Shown in pieces: positions 31,998 through 41,792 of a DNA stretch of 64,000 bases (its first letter is position 1; each line of letters begins with the position of its first letter). Location: assembly GCF_009917485.1 (NCBI RefSeq), contig NZ_QZDT01000006.1, forward strand, positions 1 through 64,000. Reading direction: 5' to 3'. A model generated the notes under the pieces. The model saw nothing but the letters and a program-made list of their open reading frames with translations. It made no database searches and was not told the origin of the DNA. This DNA is from Parablautia muri. Its GTDB lineage: Bacteria; Bacillota; Clostridia; Lachnospirales; Lachnospiraceae. The translations under genes and the position numbers were made by a program.

Positions 31998-32765
31998 ATG
32001 AACCAGCCTGTTTTGGAATGTAAAAACATCTGTTTCTCTTATCATAACTTAAAGGGCGAAACAAAAGCTTTGACCAATATATCGTTTCAGGTAAATAGAG
32101 GGGAATTCCTGGCAATTGTGGGGCCCAGCGGCTGCGGCAAATCCACACTGCTTTCCATTATTGCGGGGCTTCTTAAACCGGAATCTGGAGAAGTATTATT
32201 AAATGAGAAGGAACAGGGGCACATTGGGTATATGCTTCAGCAGGATCATCTGCTGGAATGGCGCACCATATGGAAAAATATACTCTTAGGTCCTGAAATT
32301 AATAAAACTCTTACCAGGGAAAAAGAGGCATTAGCAGGCAAGTTATTAGAGGATTATGGTTTGTCCAAATTTAAAGATAAAAAGCCCAGCGAATTATCAG
32401 GAGGCATGAAACAGCGTGCTGCGCTAATCCGCACCATGGTTATGGAGCCGGGACTTCTTCTTTTAGATGAGCCTTTCAGCGCACTGGATTATCAGACCAG
32501 ACTGAGTGTGTCTGCCGACATAGGAAAGATTATCAGGGCCTCTGGTATCACCGCCATCCTAATCACCCATGACCTGTCGGAAGCCATCTCTTTATCTGAC
32601 AGAGTGCTTGTCCTGTCCAAACGGCCTGCCCGTATCAAAAATAGCATTCCAATCCAACTTACTTTAAAAGATTCCTCTCCTCTGGCCGCTAGAAATGCTC
32701 CTGAATTCCAGGACATATTCAATTTATTATGGAAAGAAATTTCAGATGAATATAGGGGAGATTAA
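31998..32765 (+). CDS. ABC transporter ATPase, SsuB/TauB/ThiZ type
   Basis: A 255-residue ABC ATPase. The ATG at 31998 follows AAAGGAGGAACT. Motifs are Walker A GPSGCGKS (43-50), Q-loop YMLQQDHLLEWRT, signature LSGGMKQR (about 133-140), Walker B LLLLDEPFSALD and the switch ITHDLSEA. The sequence type serves nitrate, sulfonate, taurine or thiamine-precursor importers. Its permease follows after two bases. No substrate-binding protein gene is adjacent and no TPP or other riboswitch was seen upstream, so the substrate is undetermined. Confidence 0.88.
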   Translation: MNQPVLECKNICFSYHNLKGETKALTNISFQVNRGEFLAIVGPSGCGKSTLLSIIAGLLKPESGEVLLNEKEQGHIGYMLQQDHLLEWRTIWKNILLGPEINKTLTREKEALAGKLLEDYGLSKFKDKKPSELSGGMKQRAALIRTMVMEPGLLLLDEPFSALDYQTRLSVSADIGKIIRASGITAILITHDLSEAISLSDRVLVLSKRPARIKNSIPIQLTLKDSSPLAARNAPEFQDIFNLLWKEISDEYRGD

Positions 32766-32767
32766 TT

Positions 32768-33595
32768 ATGAACAGAAAATCTACAAACTCTACGCTTAAG
32801 GGAGAAGCTCTGACTGCTCAACAGCTTTATATAAAGAAACACCATAAGCATCATCATTTCGTCACTATACTGCGCCTGCTTGTGCTTGTTCTGTTCCTGG
32901 CTATCTGGGAATTCTCCGGACGACTTGGGCTGATAGACACGTTTTTTTTCAGCAGTCCCTGTATGGTAGTCACCTTTTTTATAGAAATGCTCCGTGATGG
33001 TTCCTTTTTTACCCATACAGGAATTACTTTGCTTGAAACACTTATAAGTTTCCTGCTGATTACAATAATTTCTATCCTGTCTGCTACTCTCTTGTGGCAT
33101 TCAAAAACACTGTCAGAAATTATAGAGCCTTTTCTTGTGGTGCTGAACAGCCTGCCTAAATCCGCTCTTGCACCGCTATTTATCGTCTGGCTTGGCACCG
33201 GCATCAACACGATTATCGTTGCTGGTATTTCCGTAGCGATTTTTGGCTCTGTCATTAATCTTTATACTGGCTTTAAAAGTGTGGACAGCGAAAAGTTAAA
33301 GCTCATTCAAACACTAGGCGGAAATCGTTTCGATGCCTTCCTCAAAGTGGTACTGCCTTCCTCCATTCCTACTATTTTGAGTAACATGAAGGTCAACATT
33401 GGCCTTGCACTTGTAGGGGTAATCATAGGAGAATTTCTGGCAGCCAGACGTGGGTTAGGATATCTGATCATTTATGGCTCACAGGTATTTCAGCTAAATA
33501 TGGTTATAACCTCTATTATCATTTTATGTGTGATTGCCATGGGATTATATCAATGTATCCAATGGACAGAACATTATTATAAAAAAAGAGCTTAA
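32768..33595 (+). CDS. ABC transporter permease, SsuC/TauC/ThiX type
   Basis: A 275-residue inner-membrane permease with about six spans. The His-rich N-terminal cytoplasmic tail (HHKHHH) comes first, with the first span near 38-58. The ATPase-contact EAA loop is GFKSVDSEKLKLIQTLGGNR, about residues 165-190. It pairs with the ATPase gene two bases upstream. The usual third component, a periplasmic-type binding lipoprotein, is missing here; the next feature is a tRNA gene on the other strand. Confidence 0.88.
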   Translation: MNRKSTNSTLKGEALTAQQLYIKKHHKHHHFVTILRLLVLVLFLAIWEFSGRLGLIDTFFFSSPCMVVTFFIEMLRDGSFFTHTGITLLETLISFLLITIISILSATLLWHSKTLSEIIEPFLVVLNSLPKSALAPLFIVWLGTGINTIIVAGISVAIFGSVINLYTGFKSVDSEKLKLIQTLGGNRFDAFLKVVLPSSIPTILSNMKVNIGLALVGVIIGEFLAARRGLGYLIIYGSQVFQLNMVITSIIILCVIAMGLYQCIQWTEHYYKKRA

Positions 33596-33629
33596 TCCAC
33601 CGTCTCCCGCCTTCGCTTGATGGAACGTA

Positions 33630-33652
33630 AAAAGGCTGGCTCAAAGCCAGCC
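33630..33652 (-). terminator. terminator of tRNA-Thr
   Basis: On the minus strand, GGCTGGCT-TTG-AGCCAGCC is followed by TTTTTACG, immediately after the tRNA 3' end. Confidence 0.85.
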
Positions 33653-33655
33653 TGA

Positions 33656-33728
33656 AGCTACTGAGGGGACTCGAACCCCTGACCTGCTGATTACGAATCA
33701 GCTGCTCTACCAACTGAGCCACAGTAGC
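33656..33728 (-). tRNA. tRNA-Thr (anticodon CGT)
   Basis: A 73-base cloverleaf. The acceptor pairs GCTACTG with CAGTAGC. The D arm contains GGCTCAGTTGGTAGAGC. The anticodon stem GCTGA/TCAGC carries the loop TTCGTAA, with CGT reading ACG. The T arm has GGGGTTCGAGTCCCC. CCA is not encoded. Confidence 0.95.
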
Positions 33729-33807
33729 ATCAAACATCATTATAAAGGCACTTATTTAAATTTGCAAGTAAAATTTTTTCTATCAAAGGATATTATTGAA
33801 AATTTTG

Positions 33808-35214
33808 TTAAAAGTTAAGTGATATGCTTCCTGCTGCAAGCATAAGCAGGCATAAGATTGTCCAACCGTATAAAATGATGATCCGTATCCTTATGTGCCA
33901 ATTTTCTATCACTATTTCTTCTTTATCATTTTCTTCTTTCATCCCTCTATAACTCAGATATGCAACAAATATAACTGCTGCAATAACCACAGAATTGATT
34001 ACCGGCTGAAACATAGTCAGCTGGAACCTTCTCAATGTACCACATACCGTTGGAATTTCTTCTTGATTTATCATTTGGTAAATAGGACGCAATATTAAAT
34101 AACTGAATGTCTTTTCTCCTCCGTATACCCACGAAAAAGAAACTATCATACTAAAAATAACGCCTGTATTTACAACAAAATCCAGCAACAAAGATTGATT
34201 GATCTTCCGTTCATTAAAGAACAAAACCAAAACCAAAAATGGAGCCAAATAGACTATCCAATAAGGTGCTATTTCTAAAAAAAGGGAAAAATCAGCCCAT
34301 AGCAAAAATGCAAACCAAATAAATTTTTTACCGTTTCTCTCTACGTTATCCGTTAATTTCTCCATATATGCCGCTATATATATCAAAGCTCCCACAAGAA
34401 AGCACAAGGAAAAACCCCCATTTCCTGCCGGAACAGACACCTTTAACAAGTCGGATACTACTCCGGCAAGAAAAATGTTGTTACTGTCACTGTTTAGAGG
34501 ATTCAGTAAATAAATTCCTTTACAAATAAAGACCGGTATTAAACTGACTACAGCCTTTAATATTATATATCGAATCCGCTTTTCTTCCAGTAATAACAAT
34601 ATCCCATATGTCAATATCGCAATTGGCTTCATGGTAAATGCAATTGAAAATCCCAGTAAACACCTCTTTTTATCCTGCTCCATCCAGCCAAGTATTCCAT
34701 ACATCATAAAAAATACCGGAACTATGTCGTATTGTGCCGCAACAAGAATGGGAAATACAAACAATAATGAAATCCCTGACAGGTAACAGACATATTGGCT
34801 TATCTTATCACTAAATCCAAGTTTTATTGCTATTTTCTTTAAAAGAAGTATGGTTCCTAATGTGAAAAGAATCAATAAAAGCTTAAACCAGAGCAAACAG
34901 CCCACCGACATTACATCAATGCCCCATAATTTATTTAACCCCCATACAGGTATTCCCCATACGGCAAATACAATATAAATCCCAATATCATATACAGCGC
35001 CTTCGGGGGCAATCCCTGTTTCTAATGCATTCATGTAAAAACTGGCAAATTTTCCGTCAAAAAGAGAATCCAGAAAAGTCATGGAAAACCGCGCTGTTAC
35101 TGTTATGTCTGCATAAAACATAGTAAGCGTCATTATGATTAATATAATCGCCGCCGCGACTTTTTCTGGCGCTCCTATGGTAAAATCTACCCTCTCCTTT
35201 TTTATAGCAGACAT
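33808..35214 (-). CDS. multi-pass membrane protein, probable GT-C glycosyltransferase
   Basis: A 468-residue protein with roughly eleven hydrophobic segments spread over its length. The first loop is acidic and charged (about 40-60). The composition and alternation of Trp/Tyr-rich spans suit integral polyprenyl-phosphate-sugar glycosyltransferases. No single catalytic motif is clear, so the call rests on topology and on its neighbour, a polyprenyl-phosphate glycosyltransferase gene three bases upstream. The pair probably flips and transfers a sugar to an envelope polymer, in the manner of Gtr systems. Confidence 0.6.
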   Translation of the reverse strand: MSAIKKERVDFTIGAPEKVAAAIILIIMTLTMFYADITVTARFSMTFLDSLFDGKFASFYMNALETGIAPEGAVYDIGIYIVFAVWGIPVWGLNKLWGIDVMSVGCLLWFKLLLILFTLGTILLLKKIAIKLGFSDKISQYVCYLSGISLLFVFPILVAAQYDIVPVFFMMYGILGWMEQDKKRCLLGFSIAFTMKPIAILTYGILLLLEEKRIRYIILKAVVSLIPVFICKGIYLLNPLNSDSNNIFLAGVVSDLLKVSVPAGNGGFSLCFLVGALIYIAAYMEKLTDNVERNGKKFIWFAFLLWADFSLFLEIAPYWIVYLAPFLVLVLFFNERKINQSLLLDFVVNTGVIFSMIVSFSWVYGGEKTFSYLILRPIYQMINQEEIPTVCGTLRRFQLTMFQPVINSVVIAAVIFVAYLSYRGMKEENDKEEIVIENWHIRIRIIILYGWTILCLLMLAAGSISLNF

Positions 35215-35217
35215 CTG

Positions 35218-36183
35218 TTATATTTCCTCCTCTTTGTCGTTGAAATTTATTTTTTCCGCAATGACTACCCTTGGGCGCTTTAATGTTTTTGTATTGATGC
35301 TCAGCATGTACTCTCCTAGAATTCCAATGAAGAACAGCTGCATTGCTCCTAAGAAAAATATGCCAACTGTTATAGAAGCCATGCCAAAAGGATAGGAATC
35401 CCAATACATTAACTTCTTAATCATCACGCTGATTGCATAAGCCGCACTGGCAATTCCAAGCAAAACCCCACAACAAGTGGATAATCTCATAAGCTTCTTG
35501 GTGGAGGAAGTGATACCTTCCATTGCAAAGTCATAATTTTTATAAAGATTAAAATTAGATTTTCCTCTTTTCGAAATGCTCTGCTTATATGAGACAGTCC
35601 CGTAGTCTGTGGCATACTCAGCAATCACCTGCTTTAAATATGGCTGCATCTCCTCAATTTGTCTTAAAATAGAAATAAATTTTTTATCGTACAGACCAAA
35701 TCCATTAAAATGCTTGATTTGTGTTTTATCTGAAAACACACCAATTAATGTATAATACAGCTTTCTCATAGCGCTCATCAGCCACTTTTCATCACTGCCG
35801 CTTTTTTGTCCAATTACTACCAGTTTTCCGGCTTCCCATTTCTCTATAAACTGCGTCAAAAGCTCTGGCGGATCCTGTAAATCTCCAAATACCAGAAAAG
35901 CCGCATCTCCGTCCGCCATTTGTAAAGATGAAAAAACATTCCTGGAAAATCCAAAGTTAGCTGCATTAAAAACGGCTTTCACATGCTCAGGATCTTTCTC
36001 GCAAATCTCCCTGATAATTTTTCTGGTATCATCACTGGAATAATCATCTGCAAATACCATTTGATAATCATAATCCACCAGCTCGTTTTTAAATACATTT
36101 CTCACTTTCTCATATAGTAGTGTAATGCTGTTTTTTTCATTATAGCATGGTACTACAACACATATTTTCTTTCTTCTGCTCAT
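35218..36183 (-). CDS. GT2 polyprenyl-phosphate glycosyltransferase, GtrB/DPM1-like
   Basis: A 321-residue GT2 enzyme. The N-terminal Rossmann-like domain has VVVPCYNEKNSI, the acidic FADDYSSDDT and FGDLQDPPE (metal and donor binding). Two C-terminal membrane spans lie near 235-255 and 270-292. This is the layout of GtrB and dolichol-phosphate mannose synthase-like proteins, which charge undecaprenyl phosphate with a hexose. It precedes the membrane partner by three bases. Confidence 0.88.
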   Translation of the reverse strand: MSRRKKICVVVPCYNEKNSITLLYEKVRNVFKNELVDYDYQMVFADDYSSDDTRKIIREICEKDPEHVKAVFNAANFGFSRNVFSSLQMADGDAAFLVFGDLQDPPELLTQFIEKWEAGKLVVIGQKSGSDEKWLMSAMRKLYYTLIGVFSDKTQIKHFNGFGLYDKKFISILRQIEEMQPYLKQVIAEYATDYGTVSYKQSISKRGKSNFNLYKNYDFAMEGITSSTKKLMRLSTCCGVLLGIASAAYAISVMIKKLMYWDSYPFGMASITVGIFFLGAMQLFFIGILGEYMLSINTKTLKRPRVVIAEKINFNDKEEEI

Positions 36184-36219
36184 AATCGTTTTCTCTTTAC
36201 TGCTTGGTTATTGCTTTCT

Positions 36220-38706
36220 TTATTTTTTAGCCGTAGAAGCCTTTTGCCTGGCATCTTCCTCCTGACGCATTTTCTCCGCCAGCTTCATTTCTTCCTGTGC
36301 CTTTTTTATTTCCTGAAGCGCTCTCTTTTCAGCCTCCTGTGCTCTGTTCATGGCTTCCTGCGCCAGTCTCTTAGCTTCCTCTGCTTCCTCTCTGGCCTTT
36401 TCTGCCTCTGCCTTAGCTGATTCCGCTTCGCGCTTTGCCTCCTCTGCCCGCAGCTGGGCTGCCAAGGTCGCTTTCTTTTTCTCTATCTGCTCCTTTTCTT
36501 TTTCGGTATAAGGACTATAGGAGAAGATACTTGCCGACAAAGGCGCGCTTTCCATGGTAAAGGAATAGGGCTTACCATCCACTTCCTCCTCCATGACAAA
36601 CTTAACATCGGAATTGATCCTTCCAAGGCCGTCATAACATTTCGCATCCGTATTCAAAATTTCCTTATATTTTCCTTCGTAAGGCACGCCAATCGTAAAT
36701 TCCTGGGCCGTATTTGCAAAATTAACTACGACTACCAAAATTTCTTCATTTTTTTGTGATTTACGCAGGAAAGATACCATACACTTTTCAGGAGAAATAC
36801 AATTAATCCACTCAAAGCCTTCCGGGCTGGTGTCTAATGCATAAAGCGCCGGCTTTTCCCTATACAAGGCATTTAAGTCTTTGACCAAACGGCTAAGCCC
36901 CTTATGCGGCTCATGCTGGGTGAGGCTCCATTCCGTCTCTCTCGTCTCATCAAACTCGCGGAACTCTCCAATATCCTGCCCCATAAAAAGCAATTTCTTT
37001 CCGGGATGGGTCATCATATACGTATAGGTGATTCGCAAATTAGCAAACTTGTCCTCCAAAACCCCTGGCATTTTTCCAATCAGAGTAGATTTCCCATGAA
37101 CCACTTCATCGTGGGAAAATACCAGTATAAAGTTTTCACTGTAAGCATAAACCATGCTGAAAGTCAGCTCATTATGGTGATGCGCCCTGAAATACGGGTC
37201 ATAGCTGATATATGCCAGGAAATCATTCATAAAGCCCATATTCCACTTTAAATCAAATCCAAGTCCGTCATCTTCTACTTTTCCGGTAATTTTCGGCCAT
37301 GCGGTAGACTCCTCAGCAATCATAAGCACACCGGGGTTTCTCTTTTTCATTACAGAATTTAAATGCTTTAACAATTCAATCGCCTGGAGGTTTTCATTGC
37401 CGCCATAGATGTTAGCTACCCATTCTCCATCCCTTTTTCCGTAATCCAGATAAAGCATGGAGGCTACCGCATCCATCCGGATTGCATCTATGTGATACTT
37501 CTCTACCCAGAAAAGAGCATTTGCAATCAAATAATTGGAAACCTGTGGCCGTCCATAATTGTAAATCAGAGTACCCCAATGAGGATGAGCTCCCTGCCTG
37601 GGATCTGCATGTTCATAAAGACATGTACCGTCAAAATTGGAAAGACCATAGGTATCTCTTGGAAAATGAGCCGGAACCCAGTCTAAAATCACACCGATTC
37701 CTTCCTGATGCAGTGTATCTACAAAATACATAAAGTCTTCTGCTGTCCCATATCTTGCCGTAGGTGCATAATACCCAATTACCTGATACCCCCAGGAGGC
37801 ATCTAAGGGATGCTCCATAACCGGCATCAGTTCCACATGTGTATATCCCATCTCCTTCACATATTTCACAACTCCAGGCGCAAGCTCTCTGTAATTTAAG
37901 TATTCATCCGTATCTTGATTCCGCTGAAAGGAACCTAAATACATTTCAAAAACACTGATGGGTGAATTTTCCTGCTGGTGCTTTTCTCTCTCTCCAAGCC
38001 ACTTCTTGTCCTTCCACTTGTAATCGCTGATATTCCGGACAATTGATGCTGTTTCCGGGCGAAGCTGCTGTCCGAAGGCATAAGGATCCGCCTTCAAGAA
38101 AGTAAGACCTCCTTTAACCTTTATCTCAAATTTATAGCATTCCCCTGGTTTCACATCAGGTATAAAAATCTCAAAAACACCGCCCTCTTTGCTGCGCTTC
38201 ATCTGATGCACTCTGCCGTCCCAATGGTTAAAGTCACCAACTACGCTGACCCTAAGTGCGTTAGGCGCCCATACGGCAAAGAACGTGCCTTCCACGCCAT
38301 CCACGGTCATCAAATGGGCTCCTAGCTTTTCATAAATTGTATAATGAATACCTGCTCGAAACTTTTCAATGTCATTTTCCGTAAGGCCAATGTTATATCT
38401 GTATGCATCCTTCACACATACCACCTGTGAATCTTTGTACTGAACTTCGTATTCATAACGATCCGGAACCTTCCCCGAAACCAGACAAGCAAAATACCCA
38501 GATTCATCCACCATTTCCATTTTGCGTTTCTTGCTGTCATTTTCTATTACCAATGAAACTTCCCTTGCCCCCGGCTGGAAGGTCTGAAATAAGACACTTT
38601 TTCCGGTTACATGAGGGCCTAATACCTCATGCGGCTTGTCCTCCTCCGAATAGATAATCCCTTCAATTCTCGGCCAGTTCATCAGTTTATAAAGTCTGTC
38701 GTTCAT
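36220..38706 (-). CDS. glgB: 1,4-alpha-glucan branching enzyme with coiled-coil tail
   Basis: An 828-residue enzyme introducing alpha-1,6 branches into glycogen. An N-terminal beta module (about 1-105) and a CBM48 (about 115-215) precede the GH13 barrel. The barrel has nucleophile Asp near 409 (DAIRMDAVAS), acid Glu near 464 (IAEESTAWP) and SHDEVVHG near 534; a C-terminal beta domain follows. From about residue 732 there is an unusual tail of some 97 residues built of Ala, Glu, Lys, Arg and Gln heptads (KAREEAEEAKRLAQEAMNRA), a strongly predicted coiled coil. No other glg gene is in the window. Confidence 0.93.
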   Translation of the reverse strand: MNDRLYKLMNWPRIEGIIYSEEDKPHEVLGPHVTGKSVLFQTFQPGAREVSLVIENDSKKRKMEMVDESGYFACLVSGKVPDRYEYEVQYKDSQVVCVKDAYRYNIGLTENDIEKFRAGIHYTIYEKLGAHLMTVDGVEGTFFAVWAPNALRVSVVGDFNHWDGRVHQMKRSKEGGVFEIFIPDVKPGECYKFEIKVKGGLTFLKADPYAFGQQLRPETASIVRNISDYKWKDKKWLGEREKHQQENSPISVFEMYLGSFQRNQDTDEYLNYRELAPGVVKYVKEMGYTHVELMPVMEHPLDASWGYQVIGYYAPTARYGTAEDFMYFVDTLHQEGIGVILDWVPAHFPRDTYGLSNFDGTCLYEHADPRQGAHPHWGTLIYNYGRPQVSNYLIANALFWVEKYHIDAIRMDAVASMLYLDYGKRDGEWVANIYGGNENLQAIELLKHLNSVMKKRNPGVLMIAEESTAWPKITGKVEDDGLGFDLKWNMGFMNDFLAYISYDPYFRAHHHNELTFSMVYAYSENFILVFSHDEVVHGKSTLIGKMPGVLEDKFANLRITYTYMMTHPGKKLLFMGQDIGEFREFDETRETEWSLTQHEPHKGLSRLVKDLNALYREKPALYALDTSPEGFEWINCISPEKCMVSFLRKSQKNEEILVVVVNFANTAQEFTIGVPYEGKYKEILNTDAKCYDGLGRINSDVKFVMEEEVDGKPYSFTMESAPLSASIFSYSPYTEKEKEQIEKKKATLAAQLRAEEAKREAESAKAEAEKAREEAEEAKRLAQEAMNRAQEAEKRALQEIKKAQEEMKLAEKMRQEEDARQKASTAKK

Positions 38707-38862
38707 GTTTAACCTCCCCTTTCCGGTGCCGGTCCATTATTTACTATATATGTTATTTTAACAAAGATATCTGTACAACACAAGCATCAAGTGCTACAAT
38801 AAAGGCCATAACACTTGGCAAATTATAATGTGTTATTTAATATTTGTAAAGGATGTGAAAAT

Positions 38863-39174
38863 ATGTTTCAAACTACAAAAAACTCAGTTCAATTTGAATC
38901 TATCAGCTCGGAGGATAAGGCTATGCTTGACCGCATCAATGCTTATGCCGAGCAGGTTTTAGGCGATATTGATCCACAAAAAACCCGTATTTCCTTTCAG
39001 CTTGACAAGTTAAAACCTATCATGCAGGAAATTGCTGATGAAAAGGGAATGAAGCTTGAGGACATTTTCATCAAATATATGGATTTGGCCAGCCTGGTAT
39101 CTGCGAAGCAAAATGCCATGCTCAAAGAGGATTTTGATGAAAATGGATTAACAAACTTTGTGGAAATGCCATAA
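38863..39174 (+). CDS. hypothetical protein, 103 residues
   Basis: A 103-residue acidic helical protein; ATG 38863 after AAAGGATGTGAAAAT. It contains the segment KTRISFQLDKLKPIMQEIAD and ends NGLTNFVEMP. There is no membrane segment and no known domain. It is the only plus-strand gene between two minus-strand units and is followed by a terminator-like stem-loop at 39253-39288. Confidence 0.7.
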   Translation: MFQTTKNSVQFESISSEDKAMLDRINAYAEQVLGDIDPQKTRISFQLDKLKPIMQEIADEKGMKLEDIFIKYMDLASLVSAKQNAMLKEDFDENGLTNFVEMP

Positions 39175-39252
39175 TGGCATAGCTATGGGATTCGTCTCAA
39201 AGAAATTATAGAAAACGCTGATTCGCTTGGCGCAAGCTTGTTGACTATAAAT

Positions 39253-39288
39253 TACCCCGCCACCTGCAGCATTGCAAGCAGCGGGGTA
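39253..39288. terminator. stem-loop between 38863-39174 and serA
   Basis: Stem TACCCCGC / GCGGGGTA (39253-39260 and 39281-39288), followed by TATATCTTTT. It lies between two convergent genes and probably serves both. Confidence 0.65.
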
Positions 39289-39327
39289 TATATCTTTTGG
39301 CCGGATATCCTGAAATAGCAATTTAGG

Positions 39328-40491
39328 CTATTTTACCACTCTTACCCTAAATACACCTTTAATAGCCTGAAGCTTGCTGATAATTTCAGCATCCGCAGCC
39401 GTTTCAATATCTATCATTGTGTACGCCACTTCCCCCTTTGACTTGTTCATCATATCCGTGATATTGATTCCCTCATCCCCAAAGCATGCCGCAAATTTCG
39501 TAATCATATTTGCAATATTCTTATGGAAAATTGCCACGCGCCCTGCCTGAGAGCAGATGCCCATATCACAATTGGGATAATTGACACTATTGATAATATT
39601 CCCGTTTTTCAAATAATTCATCATCTGCTTCACTGCCATCTTAGCACAGTTATCTTCCGATTCTTCCGTAGAAGCCCCCAAATGAGGAATCACTACACAT
39701 CCTTCCGCTCCGGCTGTGGTAGGATTCGGGAAGTCAGTCACATATCTACGTATCTTTCCTTCCTTTATGCCTTCAAGTACATCTTCCTCGTTTGCAAGCA
39801 AATCTCTTGCAAAATTAAGAAGGATCACCCCATCTTTCATCTTGGAAATAGCTTCTTTATTTATCATACCCCTGGTAGAATCAAGGAGCGGGACATGAAT
39901 CGTGATAATATCACAGGTCTCATAAATTTCTTCCACATTAAGCGCGTGTTTCACGTCACGGCTTAAATTCCAGGCAGCATCCACCGAAACATAAGGGTCA
40001 TAACCATACACTTCCATGCCCATATGTTTTGCAACATTGGCAACCTTAACGCCGATTGCGCCTAATCCAATGATCCCCAGCTTTTTATCCGTAAGCTCCG
40101 TACCGGCAAAACGCTTCTTTTCTTTTTCCGTAGCTTTGGCAATATCCGCATTGTCCTTGGCTGATTCCACCCAATTGATACCACCTACTATATCTCTGAC
40201 TGCAAGCAGCATACCTGCAATCACCAGTTCTTTTACGCCATTGGCATTTGCACCGGGCGTATTAAATACAACAATACCCTTTTCCGCACATTTATCTAGG
40301 GGAATATTGTTGACGCCTGCTCCGGCTCTTGCCACCGCTAGAAGGTTATTTGACAGCTCCATATCATGCATAGCTGCGCTTCTCACCAAAATACCCTGAG
40401 CCTGATTAACATCCTGGGTGTTTTCAAATTCCTCCGTAAATTTTTCCAGTCCAATCTGGGAAATTGGATTTAAACAATAATATTGAAACAT
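39328..40491 (-). CDS. serA: D-3-phosphoglycerate dehydrogenase
   Basis: A 387-residue NAD-dependent dehydrogenase starting serine synthesis. The substrate-binding domain halves flank a Rossmann fold with GLGAIGVKVANVAKHMG (about 142-158). Catalytic Arg lies in NFARDLLANE and His in VIPHLGASTEESE. A C-terminal ACT domain (about 315-387) suggests feedback control by serine. It follows serC with a 50-base gap, forming a serC-serA operon. Confidence 0.94.
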   Translation of the reverse strand: MFQYYCLNPISQIGLEKFTEEFENTQDVNQAQGILVRSAAMHDMELSNNLLAVARAGAGVNNIPLDKCAEKGIVVFNTPGANANGVKELVIAGMLLAVRDIVGGINWVESAKDNADIAKATEKEKKRFAGTELTDKKLGIIGLGAIGVKVANVAKHMGMEVYGYDPYVSVDAAWNLSRDVKHALNVEEIYETCDIITIHVPLLDSTRGMINKEAISKMKDGVILLNFARDLLANEEDVLEGIKEGKIRRYVTDFPNPTTAGAEGCVVIPHLGASTEESEDNCAKMAVKQMMNYLKNGNIINSVNYPNCDMGICSQAGRVAIFHKNIANMITKFAACFGDEGINITDMMNKSKGEVAYTMIDIETAADAEIISKLQAIKGVFRVRVVK

Positions 40492-40541
40492 TTTTCATTT
40501 TCTCCTTCTGTTGTGCCAGTAACACTTCAAACAAATCTCAA

Positions 40542-41636
40542 TCATCCATTCTCTTTTTCAAACTCTCGCATAAAAGCCACCAGTTTTTCAACGCCTTCTA
40601 TAGGCATTGCATTGTAAATGCTTGCGCGCATACCGCCTACGGTCCTGTGTCCCTTTAAGTTTACAAATCCGGCGTCCGCTGCTTCCTTTACAAATTTTGC
40701 ATCCAGTTCCTCACTTCCTGTTACAAAAGGAACATTCATAAGGGAACGGTCCTCTTTCCTGACGGTACCTTTAAACAAAGCGCTTTCGTCCAGAAAATCA
40801 TACAAAACTTTTGCTTTTTTCTCATTAGATTCCTTGATAGCGGATAAACCGCCCATCTTCTTTAACCATTTGAATACCTTACCGCAGATATAAATGCCAT
40901 ATGCCGGAGGCGTATTGTATAAAGAATCCGCATCTGCATGAATTTTATATTTTAACATGGTTGGCGTTCCAGGCAGGGTATCCTCCGTAATCAAATCTTC
41001 TCTGATGATAACAATCACCACCCCTGCCGGTCCCACATTCTTCTGCACACCGCCGTAAATGACGCCATACTTCGTCACATCAACCGGCTCTGACAAAAAA
41101 CAGGATGAAACGTCCGCCACCAAGGTATGCCCCTTAGTATCAGGCAGCGTCTTAAATTTCGTTCCGTAGATTGTATTATTTTCACAGATATAAACATAAT
41201 CGGCATCCTCCGGAATGGGAAGGTCAGAGCAATCCGGAATATAGGAAAATGTCTTGTCCGCCGAAGAAGCCACTTCAACCGCTTCACCATAAATTTTTGC
41301 TTCCTGAAAAGCCTTTTTAGCCCACTGCCCTGTGACAATATAAGCTGCCTTACGGTTTTTCATAAGGTTCATAGGAATCATGGCAAACTGCTGACTGGCG
41401 CCGCCCTGCAAAAATAACACCTTATAATTATCCGGAATATTCATCAGCTCCCGTAAGTCCGCCTCCGCATCCTTGATAATTTTGTCATACACTTTGGAAC
41501 GATGGCTCATTTCCATCACGGACATACCTGAACCCTCATAATCAAGCATCTCAGATGCCGCTTCTTTTAGTACTTCCTCCGGTAAAACCGCAGGCCCTGC
41601 CGAAAAATTATACACTCTGTTATATTCTTTGGACAT
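40542..41636 (-). CDS. serC: phosphoserine aminotransferase
   Basis: A 364-residue PLP enzyme converting 3-phosphohydroxypyruvate to phosphoserine. The ATG at 41636 follows GGAGGAATAAAGTA. The family start VYNFSAGPAVLPEEVLKEA is present, as are the phosphate-binding GGASQQFAM (about 74-82) and the PLP Lys in YGGVQKNVGPAG (about 190). RTVGGMRASIYNAMP near the end completes the signature. It is paired with serA downstream; no serB is nearby. Confidence 0.94.
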   Translation of the reverse strand: MSKEYNRVYNFSAGPAVLPEEVLKEAASEMLDYEGSGMSVMEMSHRSKVYDKIIKDAEADLRELMNIPDNYKVLFLQGGASQQFAMIPMNLMKNRKAAYIVTGQWAKKAFQEAKIYGEAVEVASSADKTFSYIPDCSDLPIPEDADYVYICENNTIYGTKFKTLPDTKGHTLVADVSSCFLSEPVDVTKYGVIYGGVQKNVGPAGVVIVIIREDLITEDTLPGTPTMLKYKIHADADSLYNTPPAYGIYICGKVFKWLKKMGGLSAIKESNEKKAKVLYDFLDESALFKGTVRKEDRSLMNVPFVTGSEELDAKFVKEAADAGFVNLKGHRTVGGMRASIYNAMPIEGVEKLVAFMREFEKENG

Positions 41637-41792
41637 TACTTTATTCCTCCTTAAAATCTCCCCATCCTTCTCCATAAAATCTTCATACCGTCACCAACCA
41701 CATCATTAGGGTGTTGGCGTAGAATCTGTTTTGGTTTTCACAGCAACACTTGAAAAACATTTTAACCGCATTTAACACTTTAGTCAACTGCT

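Noticed and set aside
33519-33740. Minus-strand open frame of 73 residues (starts MMFDATVAQLVEQLIRNQQ)
   Set aside because: It reads through the tRNA-Thr gene and its terminator; this is a well-known type of spurious frame.
41637-41792. T-box or serine-responsive leader before serC
   Set aside because: The gap lacks a T-box sequence and specifier-loop stem; nothing beyond A+T-rich DNA is visible.
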